A DNA stretch of 64,000 nt, from assembly GCA_016181005.1 (NCBI GenBank), contig JACPAE010000003.1, forward strand, positions 66,215 to 130,214, given 5' to 3'. Positions 41,201-50,086 of the stretch are shown piece after piece. The notes under the pieces were generated by a model. The model had not been told where the DNA came from, did not search any database, and worked only from the letters and a program-made list of their open reading frames with translations. Every line of letters begins with the position of its first letter. Position 1 is the first letter of the stretch. The DNA comes from Candidatus Aenigmatarchaeota archaeon (GTDB lineage: Archaea > Aenigmatarchaeota > Aenigmatarchaeia > CG10238-14 > SCSR01). Both the position numbers and the translations under genes were made by a program.

Positions 41201-43085
41201 ATACTACCTTGGATATATTGACAAACCCGTCCTTCACAGCCGTTATAGTTATAGGCGTCGATGAGTTTGGATTAGTCGCATTGATATAACCGTCAGAGCT
41301 ATAAGTGGTATTCACAGCCCCGCCTATAGCCAAGCCTGATATCTGCACTGTAGATGCTGTTCCGTCTATCAGATAGCAATGACCTGATGTCACCAATTCG
41401 TTGCATATGTCAGTGACCCTTACGGAAAAGTTCATTCCTGTGAATACAGCTGCCTGGGAAGTAGCGTTAATCAAGACCAAAGTGTTGTTCGTAGAATTGA
41501 TATAACCAAGTTTTCCTACTGAAATGTTCGCAGACACGTTAGTCGTGTTGAAGTAATATGAGTTGGTCGACTGGGAACTGGCGGATGTTATCGTATTGTT
41601 TAGCATTATAGTCACGCCATTGTCGAATACCGCCCCTGAGTCCAATTCATCTTCTGCAGTTATTTTCAAGCGGAATAACAACTGTGGCTGCATTGTTGCC
41701 TGTGTTGTTGCATTCACCGGCATGTCGACTACTGTGTTGTTGACATAACCTGACTTGGCTGTAGTCAGATTAATGGCAGTCCATGTTGTCGGGATGCTGA
41801 AATAATAGAGACTTCCGGATGATTGGTTGGCTGTTGATGCAGTGCCGTTTATCGAAAATCCAACGCCGTTATCGAATTGTGCCGTTGCTAAAAGTTCATC
41901 CGAGACATTCACTCTCACTACGAATATCAACGCGTATGTCGAATTTCCTGTAACTTGTGCAAGCGACGTATTTCCGAATCTAGGACTGGTATCATTGTTG
42001 AATGTGGCATTGTTCAAGAAACCTGATCGTGACACCAAGATTGTAAAATTGTTCGAGCCTACAGCAACATCTGGGAGTGCATAGTACTGTATATTGAACG
42101 CTGTGGCATTTGGCGCTGCCGTTGACTGCGTGATCGGAGTCGTTGGCGCTGTAAAGTATGTTATGTTTACAGTTGCTCCCGTGAGTGTATTTCCCAGCTG
42201 ATCCTGTACTGTGACTTTGATGCCATACGGCAATCCTCCTGCTAATTCATAGCCGTTACCAGACTGTCCTGACGGTGAGTTGGTATAACTGACGCTTGTT
42301 CTGTTTACATCTGTATACCCCAGCGATGTGACATTGTAAAGGAAAGTATCAGCCTGTTGATTGCTTATATTCCCGCTTTCGATAACAACCAGACCAGCGC
42401 TGTTATCCGAATCATTGAATATGTGATCTACAGCCAGAGGGAATGTTATCTGGCTGCCGTTGTAAGGGTTTACAAATACACGAGCGCCTGTGGTATTGCC
42501 CAGTTCATTCAATATGTCAAAAGCTATGTCGGCGCTATCAATCGCTGCTGTGTAAACGGTACTTTGTGCCGAAGAGTCTCCTGTACTGTTGGAAGTGTTG
42601 ACTAGCCATGACCTTGCGCCGCTCACCCCGCCACTGGGCATCGTTACCGTGACGTTGATCAGCCTGTTGCTTCCTACAGGAATGCTGAACCCAGCGCCAG
42701 TGCAGTTGACGGCGGTTCTGAAAATTGTACATGCGTCGGTTGCATTTCCGGTTGCGTTTACTGCAGTTACTATGTATCCTGTGGCGTTAGATATGTTGAC
42801 AAGCGATACGACACCATTATCAGAAGATGAACCAGGCTGGTTGGTTACATTGAATCTCCATATTATGCTGCCCACACCTGTCCTGTTGATTCTGTCGCTG
42901 TCTGAACTGTCGTCCACCGATACAACCACCGCAGCGAATGCAGTTGAAACCACCACCAAACTGACCAAAATAAAGCTGAATATGAATGCGAAACTCGAAA
43001 AGTTTATATTATTCTGTGAATTCGAGCTTTTTAGTCCTTTTACCATAGATTTATATAAATCAGGGTGAATGGTTCCTAAAGACAT
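38241..43085 (-). CDS. Giant repetitive surface protein (1614 aa), dense in N-glycosylation sites
   Basis: An N-terminal hydrophobic signal (about residues 29-51, ending AFAA) is followed by 15 or so repeats of about 95-110 aa. Each is marked by a core (V/I)RVNVxDEL...G(Y/F)(I/V)N and a NATTQA/NASxQ motif. Asn-x-Ser/Thr sequons are extremely frequent, so heavy glycosylation is expected. No C-terminal anchor is present. A TATA box at 43106-43116 supports the start at 43085. S-layer or adhesin function is inferred. Confidence 0.82.
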   Translation of the reverse strand: MSLGTIHPDLYKSMVKGLKSSNSQNNINFSSFAFIFSFILVSLVVVSTAFAAVVVSVDDSSDSDRINRTGVGSIIWRFNVTNQPGSSSDNGVVSLVNISNATGYIVTAVNATGNATDACTIFRTAVNCTGAGFSIPVGSNRLINVTVTMPSGGVSGARSWLVNTSNSTGDSSAQSTVYTAAIDSADIAFDILNELGNTTGARVFVNPYNGSQITFPLAVDHIFNDSDNSAGLVVIESGNISNQQADTFLYNVTSLGYTDVNRTSVSYTNSPSGQSGNGYELAGGLPYGIKVTVQDQLGNTLTGATVNITYFTAPTTPITQSTAAPNATAFNIQYYALPDVAVGSNNFTILVSRSGFLNNATFNNDTSPRFGNTSLAQVTGNSTYALIFVVRVNVSDELLATAQFDNGVGFSINGTASTANQSSGSLYYFSIPTTWTAINLTTAKSGYVNNTVVDMPVNATTQATMQPQLLFRLKITAEDELDSGAVFDNGVTIMLNNTITSASSQSTNSYYFNTTNVSANISVGKLGYINSTNNTLVLINATSQAAVFTGMNFSVRVTDICNELVTSGHCYLIDGTASTVQISGLAIGGAVNTTYSSDGYINATNPNSSTPITITAVKDGFVNISKVVFVNQSAQTRLVFNTTDGTGVATDRANALPFTLRVLSVFDELGTRNFTLNNTATYNQAGTTMVGVDVFEQANNVFYELLVNTNSTYAYVNATGTSVITVNAFLGNLSLVNGTVAVTPTADAQRTIIFNGTGINTTDNAVSAYATGKGLNYTIRINVTDELGIGNSSYMNSGVTFGFNSSGGAPGANTFAAAFLVTADKQSNNVYYFSNASLTNASFFGTNVTIAKNGYINTSSAANFPINASNQSQITLQMPFNFRVQANDELGVALGAIPINYSVNATGGFSQNASDATFAYFALPTPSLVISGTTYVNVSKRGYVDNGTSVFPINTSAQAQATQNMLYTIRVFYACSEQNFTCFNISGIAPLTDGAAVAEVSGLASNYSGGVAFIPASNDTRSTITISARGYTNTSVAASVSATTRNGSVVFNVTNPADALSNVNGSALNFTIRVLSICDQLNYTCFLLNGSTDFVGAAAVNVSGTAASASVNSTRYSSGIAYIPVPGTSAVNLVANSVGFINSTQSTTPTPGGNQVTVNWNSTIYGLNYSVRINVLDELSQSNNMNSGVTVARNFSAGAGTILVENNSVFRSSLNSNVFYANVSTLNTSWNGGANMTVRKDGYINTTSANFPVNSSLQANVTLNMPFSVKVNTGSVTAVTAIVTSGSSTFAAIDGNASSDTNSTADGVIYWALNQSNVVGGVTGGNVLLQLSKANYVDFTFVSMNLNYSSQLTVSPTMVRSNADDTNIPVLNLTSPTAGSNVTTTTPTISFTLIDNDGGAGIDVNSITVNISGFNFTRDCTQYNARNVSCSYTASALTDQANQTIQITAQDNAGNNATTITRAFGVDTLDGVTATLYSSDINATNDNTYGNGWSFTFNITLGSTTTNATGVNATAVRIANWTKIGGPGAATIPTANNTIMNYTISNGTAATYYVSHNYNTTDTIYPLQDLHEQTAAINGTVTIYVKLPPTAVGTYSTTFTFGSWSVALTGGNPT

Positions 43086-43105
43086 TTAAAAGTATTTGGG
43101 AAACC

Positions 43106-43116
43106 TTATATATAAA
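43106..43116 (-). promoter_or_regulatory. TATA box for the giant surface-protein gene
   Basis: TTTATATATAA on the minus strand is centred 26 bases upstream of the ATG at 43085, and supports that start over the next in-frame ATG at 43046. Confidence 0.55.
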
Positions 43117-43177
43117 CCTTTTTCCGGGAAAATTTTGCATAATTTTTATTTTTCCAAGCTTTTTCAAGCAGTTAATC

Positions 43178-43185
43178 TTATATAC
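43178..43185 (+). promoter_or_regulatory. TATA box for the 43207 gene and glycan cluster
   Basis: TTATATAC is centred 26 bases upstream of the ATG at 43207, diverging from the giant surface-protein promoter. Confidence 0.5.
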
Positions 43186-43206
43186 TGCGATTTACGGGGT
43201 ATAATA

Positions 43207-43851
43207 ATGCTGGTTGTAAGGCATCGTGTCAACAAAATTGCCGATTTGAGGCAGGTAGAGCCTAAATACGGCGTGGAAATCGACGTAAGGCACGACAACA
43301 GGACCGGAAGGCTTTATTTGAACCATGATCCGGGCACTGGTGACGACTTTGAGGATTATATGGAGGTTTTTGCAAGCCAGGGGAACAGGTTTGTTATATT
43401 TAACATCAAGGAGGCTGGTATTGAGGCCAGGGTTATAGAGGTCGCAAAGAGGCTTGGCATTGAGGATTACTTTCTTTTGGACGTGGAATTTCCGTTTATT
43501 TACCGTGCGGCTTTTGGTGATGGTGTTTCTGGACTTGATGGCAGGATTGCGATAAGATATTCCGAAGCAGAGCCGATAGAGCAGGCGCTGATGCTTGCCG
43601 GTAGATTAAAGTGGGTTTGGGTGGACACGAACACTAGATTGCCTTTAGATAAGGAAAACTACAGGAAATTAAAGGAGGCTGGTTTTAAACTTGCACTAGT
43701 CTGCCCTGAGAGATGGGGCAGGCCGCAGAACATACCGAAATTCATAGAGCAGATGAAGGGGGACGGGGTAATGGTTGATGCTGTTATGACTGCCAAGGAT
43801 TATGTAAAGCAGTGGGAAGAGAGTGGTATCCTAACTAGCTCTGGTAATTAA
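43207..43851 (+). CDS. Glycerophosphodiester phosphodiesterase-like protein
   Basis: A longer frame opens at 43096, but the ATG at 43207 is chosen from the TATA spacing (214 aa). The fold follows the GDPD/PI-PLC barrel: VRHRVNKIADL, then GVEIDVRHDNRTGRLYLNHDP with the acid and His pair, and later VWVDTN and GVMVDAV. One or two metal-binding positions look altered, so the true substrate is open. It heads the plus-strand sugar cluster, with only a single base to the next gene. Confidence 0.7.
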   Translation: MLVVRHRVNKIADLRQVEPKYGVEIDVRHDNRTGRLYLNHDPGTGDDFEDYMEVFASQGNRFVIFNIKEAGIEARVIEVAKRLGIEDYFLLDVEFPFIYRAAFGDGVSGLDGRIAIRYSEAEPIEQALMLAGRLKWVWVDTNTRLPLDKENYRKLKEAGFKLALVCPERWGRPQNIPKFIEQMKGDGVMVDAVMTAKDYVKQWEESGILTSSGN

Positions 43852-43852
43852 A

Positions 43853-44650
43853 ATGACAAACCTAGTCCCTATGGCAGGTGAAGGCAAGAGGTTCAAGGAT
43901 GCAGGCTATACAATGCCCAAACCTCTAATTCCAGTCTCCAGCAAGCCTATGATAGTCCAGGCGATAAAAGGCATGCCACCATCAGACAAATGGATTTTTA
44001 TCTGCAGGAAGGAGCATGTTGAAAATTATAAAGTCGACGAAATCCTAAGGAAAGAAATTCCTGATGCCCAGATAATCACGGTTGATAAAACTACAGAAGG
44101 GCAGGTATCCACATGCCTGCTCGCAAAGGATTTGATAGACAAGAATGAGCCTTTGTACATAGGCACATGCGATGCCACGAAAGTATGGGATCTGGAAAAA
44201 TGGAGTGCATTAATTGCAGACAAGAGCGTCGATGGAATCATCTGGGCGTTCACAAGGCAATTCAATCTTGTAGCCAATCCTAAAGCATGGGGATGGGTAG
44301 ATGTTGATGAAAGTAATGTTGTGAAAAGGATTTCTGTCAAAGTCCCCATAAGCGACAATCCTTACAACGACCAGGCAATCATCGGCGCGTTCTGGTTCAG
44401 GACAGGGCAGCTATTCATAGACATGGCCGAAGAATTAATCAAAAGAAACATTAGAGTCAATAACGAGTTCTATGTAGATTCGATTCCTAATGTTATGCTA
44501 GAGCACGGCATGAAGGTCAAGACTTTTGTCGTCGACAAGTACATCGGCTGGGGTACGCCTGTGGATTTGCAGACTTACGAGTACTGGGAAGACTACTTCA
44601 ACAAGAATCCTGGCCATCCTTATAAGAAGCCAGCTGCCGAACAGGGTTAA
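43853..44650 (+). CDS. Sugar-phosphate nucleotidyltransferase-like protein (first)
   Basis: The 265-aa protein starts TNLVPMAGEGKRFKDAGY with the nucleotide-binding G-x-G-x-R-F motif, then PKPLIPVSSKPM. A metal-binding acid lies in CDATKVWDLE, followed by a conserved WGWVDVDE. This is the NTP-transferase fold of enzymes that make NDP-sugars. The sugar cannot be named. A paralogue lies at 48581. Confidence 0.82.
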   Translation: MTNLVPMAGEGKRFKDAGYTMPKPLIPVSSKPMIVQAIKGMPPSDKWIFICRKEHVENYKVDEILRKEIPDAQIITVDKTTEGQVSTCLLAKDLIDKNEPLYIGTCDATKVWDLEKWSALIADKSVDGIIWAFTRQFNLVANPKAWGWVDVDESNVVKRISVKVPISDNPYNDQAIIGAFWFRTGQLFIDMAEELIKRNIRVNNEFYVDSIPNVMLEHGMKVKTFVVDKYIGWGTPVDLQTYEYWEDYFNKNPGHPYKKPAAEQG

Positions 44651-44697
44651 ATAGCTCGCCAAACAACACTTTAAAAAGCTAAATAAGTGAGTTCTTA

Positions 44698-46812
44698 GTG
44701 AGCAGGATGAGCAAGGTTCCGTCTGTATTCAGATCAAAGCTATTTGTCGGTATACTTATTTTGAAAGTAGTAGCCGCATTTATTTTCGGCTCCGACTTTA
44801 TCGTGAATGGCTTTATTCCTTTTGTGAAATATTTTGTAGAATCGGGCTTTCAGGACCCTTACCAGCACTTTGCCGACATAGGAGAGACTAAAGCGTTTCC
44901 CTATCCGACAATAATGCTCCTGATGGTGACATTGCCGTACGCATTCCTTGCAAAGATTTCCACTTTATGGACTAGTGACGCTTTCCTGAATCTTTTCGTC
45001 CTTAGGCTGCCCATACTGGCTACGGACCTGTTCATCTTCTACGTCCTGATAAGATGGCTAAGAACACGTGAGGATAAAGTTCTGAAATACTACTGGGCAT
45101 CTCCAATCCTTTTCTATATCAGCTACATCCACGGCCAGCTAGATGTCATACCAATAGCCATCCTTTTCATGTCCTTGGTTTTCCTTTTCAGGAACAAACT
45201 GGCGCTGTCGTCGCTTACTTTAGGTATGGGAATTGCAACCAAGACCAACATCCTCCTCACTCTGCCTTTCATGGCAGTCTACATCTGGAAGAACAGGTCA
45301 TTCAATGATGCGGTAAGGTTTGCAGTGCTGTCTTCAGTAACTTATGCGATACTGATAGCTCCATTCCTCACATCGCAAGGATTTGTGCACATGGTCTTCG
45401 GCGCATCCGAGCAATTCCGCGTGCTAGATCTCGCGATTCCACTCGGCTACCAGAACATAGTCCTCCTTGCGGCGCCTGCGGCATACTTGCTGCTTCTGTT
45501 CAACTTTTCATCCTACGAGAAGCTGAACAAGGACGCGCTGATGATGATGCTTGCTCTAGTCTTCACAGTTGTCGTCACTTTGGTTCCGCCTGCGCAAGGA
45601 TGGTATTACTGGGCTGTGCCATTCCTGATTTATTTTTTCGTCAAGCAGGAGAAGGTGCCGATGATAAGCTTCTGGGCGATCAACATTCTTTACCTTGGAT
45701 ATTTCCTGTTCAGCCAGAGCTCAGACATATTCCAAGTTTTCCAAGTAATATCGCCGCAGATAGCAAGCCTGCCAACCCCTTACCATATTGTGGAAGGCTA
45801 CGGCGTAAATCCTTTGACAATCTCCAACATCCTTTTCACAGGGTTGGCCGCGTCAATGATAATGACTGCATTCTGGACATACACCATAGGAGTCAAGTCC
45901 AATCTCGAATACAAGCTCAGGGAAAGGCCCACAATTGTGGGAATAGGCGGCGATTCTGGGGCAGGAAAGAGCACCAACGCTGACTTGCTTTCAGGGATTT
46001 TCGGCGAGAATGGCTCTCTAATAGTGAACGGCGACGACATGCACAAATGGGAGAGAGGAAACGAGAACTGGCAGGTGTTCACGCACTTGAATCCTTTTGC
46101 AAGTCGGCTGCATGAAGACTTGGAGCAATCAGTCGCATTGACCGAAGGCAACAGAATCACCAGGGTGATGTACAACCACGAAACAGGCAAGTTCACGGAG
46201 CCTGTCGAGATAGAGCCTAACAAGTTCATAGTATTCGTCGGGCTGCATCCTTTCTATTTGAAAAAGATGAGGGATCTTTATGACGTGAAGGTTTACATGC
46301 ATCCTTCCGAGGAATTGAAGCTGCACTGGAAACTGTTGCGCGACATGTCTGAAAGGGGGTATACTAAGAAGCAGGTTCTGCAACAGCTGAGGAAAAGGCA
46401 GAGGGACAGGGCAAAGTTCATAGATCCGCAGAAGCAGTTCGCGGACATTGTAGTGAGCTATTTATTGAAGAAGAAAATTGACAAGATCGGCTTGCCGAAA
46501 GCCAAGGTAGACATGATGCTGAAGATATGGCTGGACAACAGCATAAACATGGAGCCATTTGTGAAAGTCCTCTCCTCTGTAAAGGCGCTGAAGGCGAGCA
46601 ATTACCAGAAGGACGACTTGAAGACACAGTGCTGCGAGTTTTACGGTACAGTAACAGAGAGGGAGCTTGAAGATTGTCTGTACAAGCTTGTGCCGAACTT
46701 CGAAGAATTAATTCACAACCAATCGCCGCAGTTTGAAGACGGGTACAACGGCATCTACCAGCTCTTCTTTATTTACTATCTGAGCGAGATATCTAAATTC
46801 AGAGGGAAATGA
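44698..46812 (+). CDS. Membrane glycosyltransferase fused to a phosphoribulokinase-like domain
   Basis: The first 405 residues form a GT-C-type membrane enzyme of about ten segments. The C-terminal 300 residues are a cytosolic PRK/uridine-kinase-like domain. Its motifs are Walker A GGDSGAGKST at about 420, NGDDMHKWER, VMYNHETGKF, FVGLHPFY, then KLHWKLLRDMSERGYTKKQV and FIDPQKQFADIVV. These follow phosphoribulokinase closely. Such a fusion is unusual and suggests that a sugar or polyol is phosphorylated as it is moved onto a membrane lipid or glycan. The GTG start has a TATA box at 44669-44678. A fresh start at ATG 44707 is possible. Confidence 0.75.
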   Translation: MSRMSKVPSVFRSKLFVGILILKVVAAFIFGSDFIVNGFIPFVKYFVESGFQDPYQHFADIGETKAFPYPTIMLLMVTLPYAFLAKISTLWTSDAFLNLFVLRLPILATDLFIFYVLIRWLRTREDKVLKYYWASPILFYISYIHGQLDVIPIAILFMSLVFLFRNKLALSSLTLGMGIATKTNILLTLPFMAVYIWKNRSFNDAVRFAVLSSVTYAILIAPFLTSQGFVHMVFGASEQFRVLDLAIPLGYQNIVLLAAPAAYLLLLFNFSSYEKLNKDALMMMLALVFTVVVTLVPPAQGWYYWAVPFLIYFFVKQEKVPMISFWAINILYLGYFLFSQSSDIFQVFQVISPQIASLPTPYHIVEGYGVNPLTISNILFTGLAASMIMTAFWTYTIGVKSNLEYKLRERPTIVGIGGDSGAGKSTNADLLSGIFGENGSLIVNGDDMHKWERGNENWQVFTHLNPFASRLHEDLEQSVALTEGNRITRVMYNHETGKFTEPVEIEPNKFIVFVGLHPFYLKKMRDLYDVKVYMHPSEELKLHWKLLRDMSERGYTKKQVLQQLRKRQRDRAKFIDPQKQFADIVVSYLLKKKIDKIGLPKAKVDMMLKIWLDNSINMEPFVKVLSSVKALKASNYQKDDLKTQCCEFYGTVTERELEDCLYKLVPNFEELIHNQSPQFEDGYNGIYQLFFIYYLSEISKFRGK

Positions 46813-47531
46813 CATGTATAGAATTTATTCCAGTGTTGTATTTAGGTGAATGTATGGAGCAAAGCGGACCAATTTATGTATTTGATGCTGACGGCGTCAT
46901 TTTCGATGGCACTATGAAGATTATGGGAAATGTTTTTTCAGAATCTCTTGTAGCATATGGTATTCCACCAGAAGACGCATTGTCTTTTTACTTAAGCACC
47001 GCCGGCCAGCCGATAGAAAAGCAGTACGGAGACGCTTTATTGAGGTTTGGTGCCACGGTTGAAGATGGCCGAACTGTAAGAAAACTCACAGAGTATTTTC
47101 AATCTAATGCCTATAGAGAAATGCCACAGCTATATCCAGACGTAATACCTGCCGTGGAAGCTCTAAGAAATCGTAGAATGGTTGTTTCTACTAATACACC
47201 ACAAGATGTATTGACCAGAAGGATTAATTATTATGGTTTAAATAATTATTTTAAGAGATGGTTTGGCCGAGGATACAGTGGAATTACAGATAAGGCACAT
47301 CATAAAGGTTCTATAATTGGCTACCTTGGTGTTAGCGAGGAAGAGTTTCAGAGATATGGGTTACTAATCGGGGATGGTCTGCATGATATGGAGATTGCTA
47401 CGGAATGGGGCATAAAGGGAATCGGTAGGCCGACTGAAGGCACTACAGCCGAAGCTTTAATGCAAGCTGGGGCGGTAGAAACTGTTGAGAACTTGGCATA
47501 CTTGGTAGAACTTGAGAAAAAATTATTTTGA
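46809..47531 (+). CDS. HAD-family hydrolase
   Basis: The motifs are VFDADGVIFDG (motif I), VVSTNTPQDV (motif II) and GLLIGDGLHDMEIA (motif IV), with a helical cap: a HAD phosphatase or phosphoglycolate-phosphatase-like enzyme. The ATG at 46809 overlaps the previous stop by 4 bases; the ATG at 46854 gives a more usual N-terminus just before motif I. It overlaps the aldolase gene by 4 bases, so it belongs to the same unit. Confidence 0.85.
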   Translation: MTCIEFIPVLYLGECMEQSGPIYVFDADGVIFDGTMKIMGNVFSESLVAYGIPPEDALSFYLSTAGQPIEKQYGDALLRFGATVEDGRTVRKLTEYFQSNAYREMPQLYPDVIPAVEALRNRRMVVSTNTPQDVLTRRINYYGLNNYFKRWFGRGYSGITDKAHHKGSIIGYLGVSEEEFQRYGLLIGDGLHDMEIATEWGIKGIGRPTEGTTAEALMQAGAVETVENLAYLVELEKKLF

Positions 47532-48580
47532 TGATTATTATGGAAGAAATAAGCGAGCTTGTAAGAATCTCGAATGAAATAGGAGAATTAAAAGCTCTGG
47601 TGCAGGCCGGTGGTGGCAATTCATCAGTAAAAACTAGTGGCGGAGAGATGGTCATCAAAGCGTCAGGATTTACCTTCGCTGAAATGACGGAGATTTCTGG
47701 ATTTACAAAACTGGACCATGAACAAATAAATGATTTTTTTGAAAATTACAAAGCTGTTGTCGATGCAAATGAAAATGAGGCTGCCTACAACCGAGTGCTT
47801 AAACAGGCGATGCTCAACCACACAATGCCCAAGCCGTCAATGGAAGCCGGCATGCATGTCTTTCTAGACAGAGTAGTAGTCCACACTCACCCTGTGATGG
47901 CGAACATATTGAACTGCATGAAAGGTGGTGAAAAAATTGCCAGAGATTTGTTTTCTCACATGTCCCCGGAGTTGATGTGGGTTGATTATGTAAATCCTGG
48001 TTTTTCACTGGCAAAAGAAATAAATAGCTCTGTTAACTCGTACGTGAGGAAGAATGGCGTGAAACCGGAAGTTATTTTTCTGAAAAACCACGGCATTATA
48101 GTTTCCGGTAAAGATTCCAAAAGATGCGTCCAGCTCACGATTTCAATCAACCAGAAAATTTTCGAATATTTAAAAGGCAATTTTGGTTTGGAAGAATTTC
48201 CAGAGCCGCAGCTTGAACTCAAGGACGGGCTATTTCTCAACAACAATGGTGTTGCAAAACAATTTGTGCAGAAGCTGGAGGGGAACAAACATTTGCTTTC
48301 AAAGTTCCTGATACCGGACGATGCTATTTACTGCTCCAAGTTTTTAATAGCGGACAGCCTGTCTGATGCGGAGGACAAGATTGCATTCAGCAGACAAGGT
48401 GTGGCATTTCCGTGGGGTGAGAAGAAATCAATAAAGGTGAACGAGATGCTGGTCGCCAAGCTCTACATCTTAGATGCATTGAAGAAGATTGGTGATGTGG
48501 AATTCCTCAAAGAGGAGGACGTCAATTATATTCTTAATATGGAAAGCGAGAAATACAGACAAAATTTGGATAGTGGTTAG
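47528..48580 (+). CDS. Class II aldolase/adducin-family enzyme
   Basis: The 350-aa protein has the aldolase II pattern: VQAGGGNSSVKTSGGEMVIK, an acidic residue in KPSMEAGMHVFL, the metal ligands in VVHTHPV, and VIFLKNHGIIVSG. The family splits or forms sugar phosphates (fuculose-, rhamnulose- or ribulose-phosphate type) with zinc. An extra C-terminal 120 residues is atypical. It overlaps the HAD gene and is followed directly by the second nucleotidyltransferase. Confidence 0.85.
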   Translation: MMIIMEEISELVRISNEIGELKALVQAGGGNSSVKTSGGEMVIKASGFTFAEMTEISGFTKLDHEQINDFFENYKAVVDANENEAAYNRVLKQAMLNHTMPKPSMEAGMHVFLDRVVVHTHPVMANILNCMKGGEKIARDLFSHMSPELMWVDYVNPGFSLAKEINSSVNSYVRKNGVKPEVIFLKNHGIIVSGKDSKRCVQLTISINQKIFEYLKGNFGLEEFPEPQLELKDGLFLNNNGVAKQFVQKLEGNKHLLSKFLIPDDAIYCSKFLIADSLSDAEDKIAFSRQGVAFPWGEKKSIKVNEMLVAKLYILDALKKIGDVEFLKEEDVNYILNMESEKYRQNLDSG

Positions 48581-49357
48581 ATGAAAGTTGTAGTGCTGAT
48601 GGCGGGAGTAGGTGAAAGGTTTGAAAAGGCTGGGTATAAAGAGCCAAAGCCGCTGGTGAAAGTAGACGGCAAACCGATGATAGAGCGTGTCGTAAACATG
48701 TTTCCAGGTGAAGAAGATTTTGTCTTTGTATGCGACAACGAGCATCTGAGGAAGACTGAAATGAAAAGGGTGCTTACATCTCTAAAACCTAATGGTTTGA
48801 TAGTAGGCATAAATCATCAGCAGCTGGGAGCTGTGTGGAGCATGCTTGAAGCTTTAAAGAAAATCGATTTCCTGAAGGATGATGAGCCGGTGATAGTCAC
48901 CTATTGCGACTTTGACGTGTGGTGGAGCTATGATGATTTTAAAAGGAAAATGGTGGAGACAAAATGCGATGCTGCAGCAACGGCGTACAAGGGATTCCAT
49001 CCTCACTTGATAGGGCCGCAATTGTATGCCGGGATGAGAACAGACGAAAACAATTGGATGTTGGAATGCAGGGAAAAGTTCAGCTTCACTGAGAACAAGA
49101 TGGACTCATACCAGCAGGCAGGCTCGTTCTATTTTTCGTCAGGGGCTCTGCTGAAAAAATACTTGCTGGAAGTAATCAAACGTGGCATGATTGTTAATGG
49201 TGAATACTACATCAGCGTTGTCACCGAAGCAGTGAGGCAGGACGGCCACAAAGTCTACGTCTATCCTCTTGAGCATTTCCTCCAATGGGGAGCGCCTCAG
49301 GATCTGCAAACTTATCAGTTCTGGTCCGACTATTTCAAATTAAAATCGAATGAATAA
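48581..49357 (+). CDS. Sugar-phosphate nucleotidyltransferase-like protein (second)
   Basis: The 258-aa paralogue of the 43853 gene starts KVVVLMAGVGERFEKAGYKE then PKPLVKVDGKPM, with a metal-binding YCDFDVWW. The C-terminal YVYPLEHFLQWGAPQDLQTY matches the other copy (VDKYIGWGTPVDLQTY). Two NDP-sugar or NDP-alcohol reactions are therefore likely. The start abuts the aldolase stop. Confidence 0.82.
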   Translation: MKVVVLMAGVGERFEKAGYKEPKPLVKVDGKPMIERVVNMFPGEEDFVFVCDNEHLRKTEMKRVLTSLKPNGLIVGINHQQLGAVWSMLEALKKIDFLKDDEPVIVTYCDFDVWWSYDDFKRKMVETKCDAAATAYKGFHPHLIGPQLYAGMRTDENNWMLECREKFSFTENKMDSYQQAGSFYFSSGALLKKYLLEVIKRGMIVNGEYYISVVTEAVRQDGHKVYVYPLEHFLQWGAPQDLQTYQFWSDYFKLKSNE

Positions 49358-49359
49358 TT

Positions 49360-50082
49360 ATGAAGAGTGTTGATCTCTCGATTGTTCTGCCGTGCTACAA
49401 CGAGGCCAAGAGCATACCATTCCTTCTGAAAAGATTTGCTGAAGTTATTGGTAAAATGAATGTGGAGCTTGTCATCGTAAACAACGGCTCGTACGACAAC
49501 ACCGTGGAGGTTCTGGAAAAGGAGTTGAAGAATCCCAAATACAAGTTTGCGCGGGTTGTTACTGTTAAGAGGAACAAGGGCTACGGCTATGGCATACTGT
49601 TCGGTTTGAAAAGCTGCAAAGGAGACGTGCTTGCCTACACGCATGCAGACCAGCAGTGCGACCCTCTTGATGTCATACGGGCATATGATGAACTGGTGAA
49701 ATATCCAGACATGAAAAGAGTCCTTGTAAAGGGCAAAAGAATTACCAGAGTGCTCAGGGAGCTAATCATCACAAAAGGCCTCCACATGATTGCAACAATT
49801 CTGTTTTTCAGGAAATTTGACGACATAAACTGCCAGCCCAAAGTTTTCTACAAGTCCTTCTTTGAGAAATTGGCGCAAGCGCCGCACGATTTCAAGTTCG
49901 ACTTTTACGTGCAATACATGGCTATGAAAAGTGAGATGAAAATCAAAAGTATACCAGTGAAGTGGGGCCAAAGGAAACACGGCGAGTCCCATTGGGCATA
50001 CAGCACAATTTCAAAAATTAAGACTTATTGGGACTTTTTCAAATATCTAGCAAAATTAAGCATTATGGACCTTTTCAAGTGA
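49360..50082 (+). CDS. Family 2 glycosyltransferase (dolichol-phosphate sugar synthase-like)
   Basis: The 240-aa enzyme has VDLSIVLPCYNEAKSIPFLL, VIVNNGSYDNT, NKGYGYGILFGL and HADQQCDP, which are the classic GT2 positions with the DxD-like region. The family puts a sugar from an NDP-sugar onto a lipid carrier or onto a growing chain. It begins 2 bases after the nucleotidyltransferase. Confidence 0.88.
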   Translation: MKSVDLSIVLPCYNEAKSIPFLLKRFAEVIGKMNVELVIVNNGSYDNTVEVLEKELKNPKYKFARVVTVKRNKGYGYGILFGLKSCKGDVLAYTHADQQCDPLDVIRAYDELVKYPDMKRVLVKGKRITRVLRELIITKGLHMIATILFFRKFDDINCQPKVFYKSFFEKLAQAPHDFKFDFYVQYMAMKSEMKIKSIPVKWGQRKHGESHWAYSTISKIKTYWDFFKYLAKLSIMDLFK

Positions 50083-50086
50083 TAAG

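Noticed and set aside
38241-43085. Internal DNA repeats of the giant surface gene as a mobile or CRISPR array
   Set aside because: The repeats are diverged protein modules of about 100 aa in one open frame.
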